From contig DATKEG010000054.1 in assembly GCA_035544515.1 (NCBI GenBank), positions 1 through 6,823 on the forward strand: a stretch of DNA of 6,823 nt. Direction: 5' to 3'. The notes beneath the pieces are model-generated. The model made no database searches. It had not been told where the DNA came from and saw nothing but the letters and a program-made list of their open reading frames with translations. Position numbers and translations under genes: made by a program. The stretch comes from DATKEG01 sp035544515. GTDB taxonomy: Bacteria; Acidobacteriota; Vicinamibacteria; Fen-336. Of the stretch, positions 6,212 through 6,823 are shown one piece after another. Positions within the stretch are counted from its first letter, which is position 1. Every line of letters begins with the position of its first letter.

Positions 6212-6823
6212 ATGGACGATGTACCGTCCGTTCCGGCCGCCCGCGACGGGGAGCCGGCCCGGCCGAGGGCGGGGTCGGCCCCGCGGGACAGGCGGCTGGC
6301 CCTCGCGCTGGCCGCGGGGGCGGCCGGGCTTTATCTCGCGAGCGCCGGCGTGCTGGGACTCCTCTGGTACCGCTGCGGCCTGTCGAGCTGCCCCGACGTC
6401 TCACGGCTGAGGTCGTACCAGCCCGGGAAGGCCTCCCGCCTCCTCGACCGCCAGGGCCGCCCCTTCGGCGAGCTGCGCCCGGTGGACGGCGAGACGGTCC
6501 CGCTGCGCCGCATCCCCGAGGACGTCCGGGACGCGTTCCTGGCCGTCGAGGACCAGCGCTTCTACGAGCACGGGGCCGTGGACTGGCCGCGCGCCGCCGG
6601 CGCCGTCGTGGCCAACGTCCGCGGCGGCGGGTTCGGCCAGGGGTTCAGCACCGTCACCATGCAGCTCGCGCGCAACGTCTTCCCCGAGCGCATCCCCGCG
6701 CGCGAGCGGACGCTGGGCCGGAAGCTGCTCGAGATCCGCGTGGCCTACGAGATCGAGGAGCGCTTCGCGAAGGACGAGATCCTCGAGCTGTACCTGAGCC
6801 ACATCTACTTCGGCAACGGCGCG
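6212..6823 (+). CDS. Class A penicillin-binding protein (PBP1A-like), N-terminal part (runs off window)
   Basis: The 204 visible residues are the start of a bifunctional peptidoglycan synthase that polymerises lipid II glycan strands (GT51 domain) and cross-links them (transpeptidase domain, beyond the window). A short cytoplasmic tail (1-27) leads to one membrane anchor (about 28-53). The GT51 motifs follow in order: EDQRFYEHG, whose Glu113 is the expected catalytic glutamate; GQGFSTVTMQLARN (142-155); RKLLEIRVAYEIE (170-182); and KDEILELYLSHIYFGNGA (187-204). These assign the GT51 family firmly; the PBP1A-like subtype is less certain without the C-terminal half. Two Cys (55 and 60) lie just outside the membrane in RCGLSSCPD. 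In the first motif the Gly directly follows His, where the common form is HHG. The ATG at 6212 gives a normal tail-anchor layout and lies six bases after an extended -10-like site. The gene appears independent of the upstream glycosidase. Confidence 0.93.
   Translation, partial: MDDVPSVPAARDGEPARPRAGSAPRDRRLALALAAGAAGLYLASAGVLGLLWYRCGLSSCPDVSRLRSYQPGKASRLLDRQGRPFGELRPVDGETVPLRRIPEDVRDAFLAVEDQRFYEHGAVDWPRAAGAVVANVRGGGFGQGFSTVTMQLARNVFPERIPARERTLGRKLLEIRVAYEIEERFAKDEILELYLSHIYFGNGA

Overview
The window is very GC-rich chromosomal DNA, by eye around 70 percent or more, with strong G/C preference at third codon positions. It carries four genes, all on the plus strand. A class A penicillin-binding protein, a secreted GH95 glycosidase and a protein with a PATAN/DUF4388 domain together suggest a high-GC, probably Gram-negative soil or sediment bacterium. 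Acidobacteriota is my best guess, with Gemmatimonadota, Myxococcota or a related uncultured phylum as alternatives. This is an inference, because no rRNA or other marker gene is present.

Layout: (1) positions 2-1249 hold the 3' part of a membrane-anchored protein of unknown function, with a Pro/Ala-rich linker, an acidic segment, one membrane helix and a helical C-terminal domain. Its N-terminus lies left of the window. (2) Positions 1319-3715 encode a 798-residue protein with a long alpha-helical, HEAT-like N-terminal part, a PATAN/DUF4388 domain and a probable winged-helix end. (3) Positions 3791-6175 encode a complete, secreted GH95 glycosidase, very probably an alpha-L-fucosidase. (4) From 6212 to the right edge is the start of a bifunctional class A penicillin-binding protein, covering the membrane anchor and most of the GT51 transglycosylase domain.

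The three gaps between genes are short (69, 75 and 36 bases) but share a pattern. Each contains a GC-rich inverted repeat without a T-run. Each then has a -10-like hexamer ending only 6 to 8 bases before the next start codon, and none has a convincing Shine-Dalgarno sequence. The simplest reading is four separately transcribed genes, with genes 2 to 4 made from leaderless or nearly leaderless mRNAs. I see no evidence that the four products form one pathway. The first two could belong to one regulatory or envelope-associated function, but that is only a guess from adjacency.

I found no mobile element, CRISPR array, tRNA, rRNA, riboswitch or defence system. The points most worth following up are the repeated promoter-at-start-codon layout and the two uncharacterised proteins at the left.
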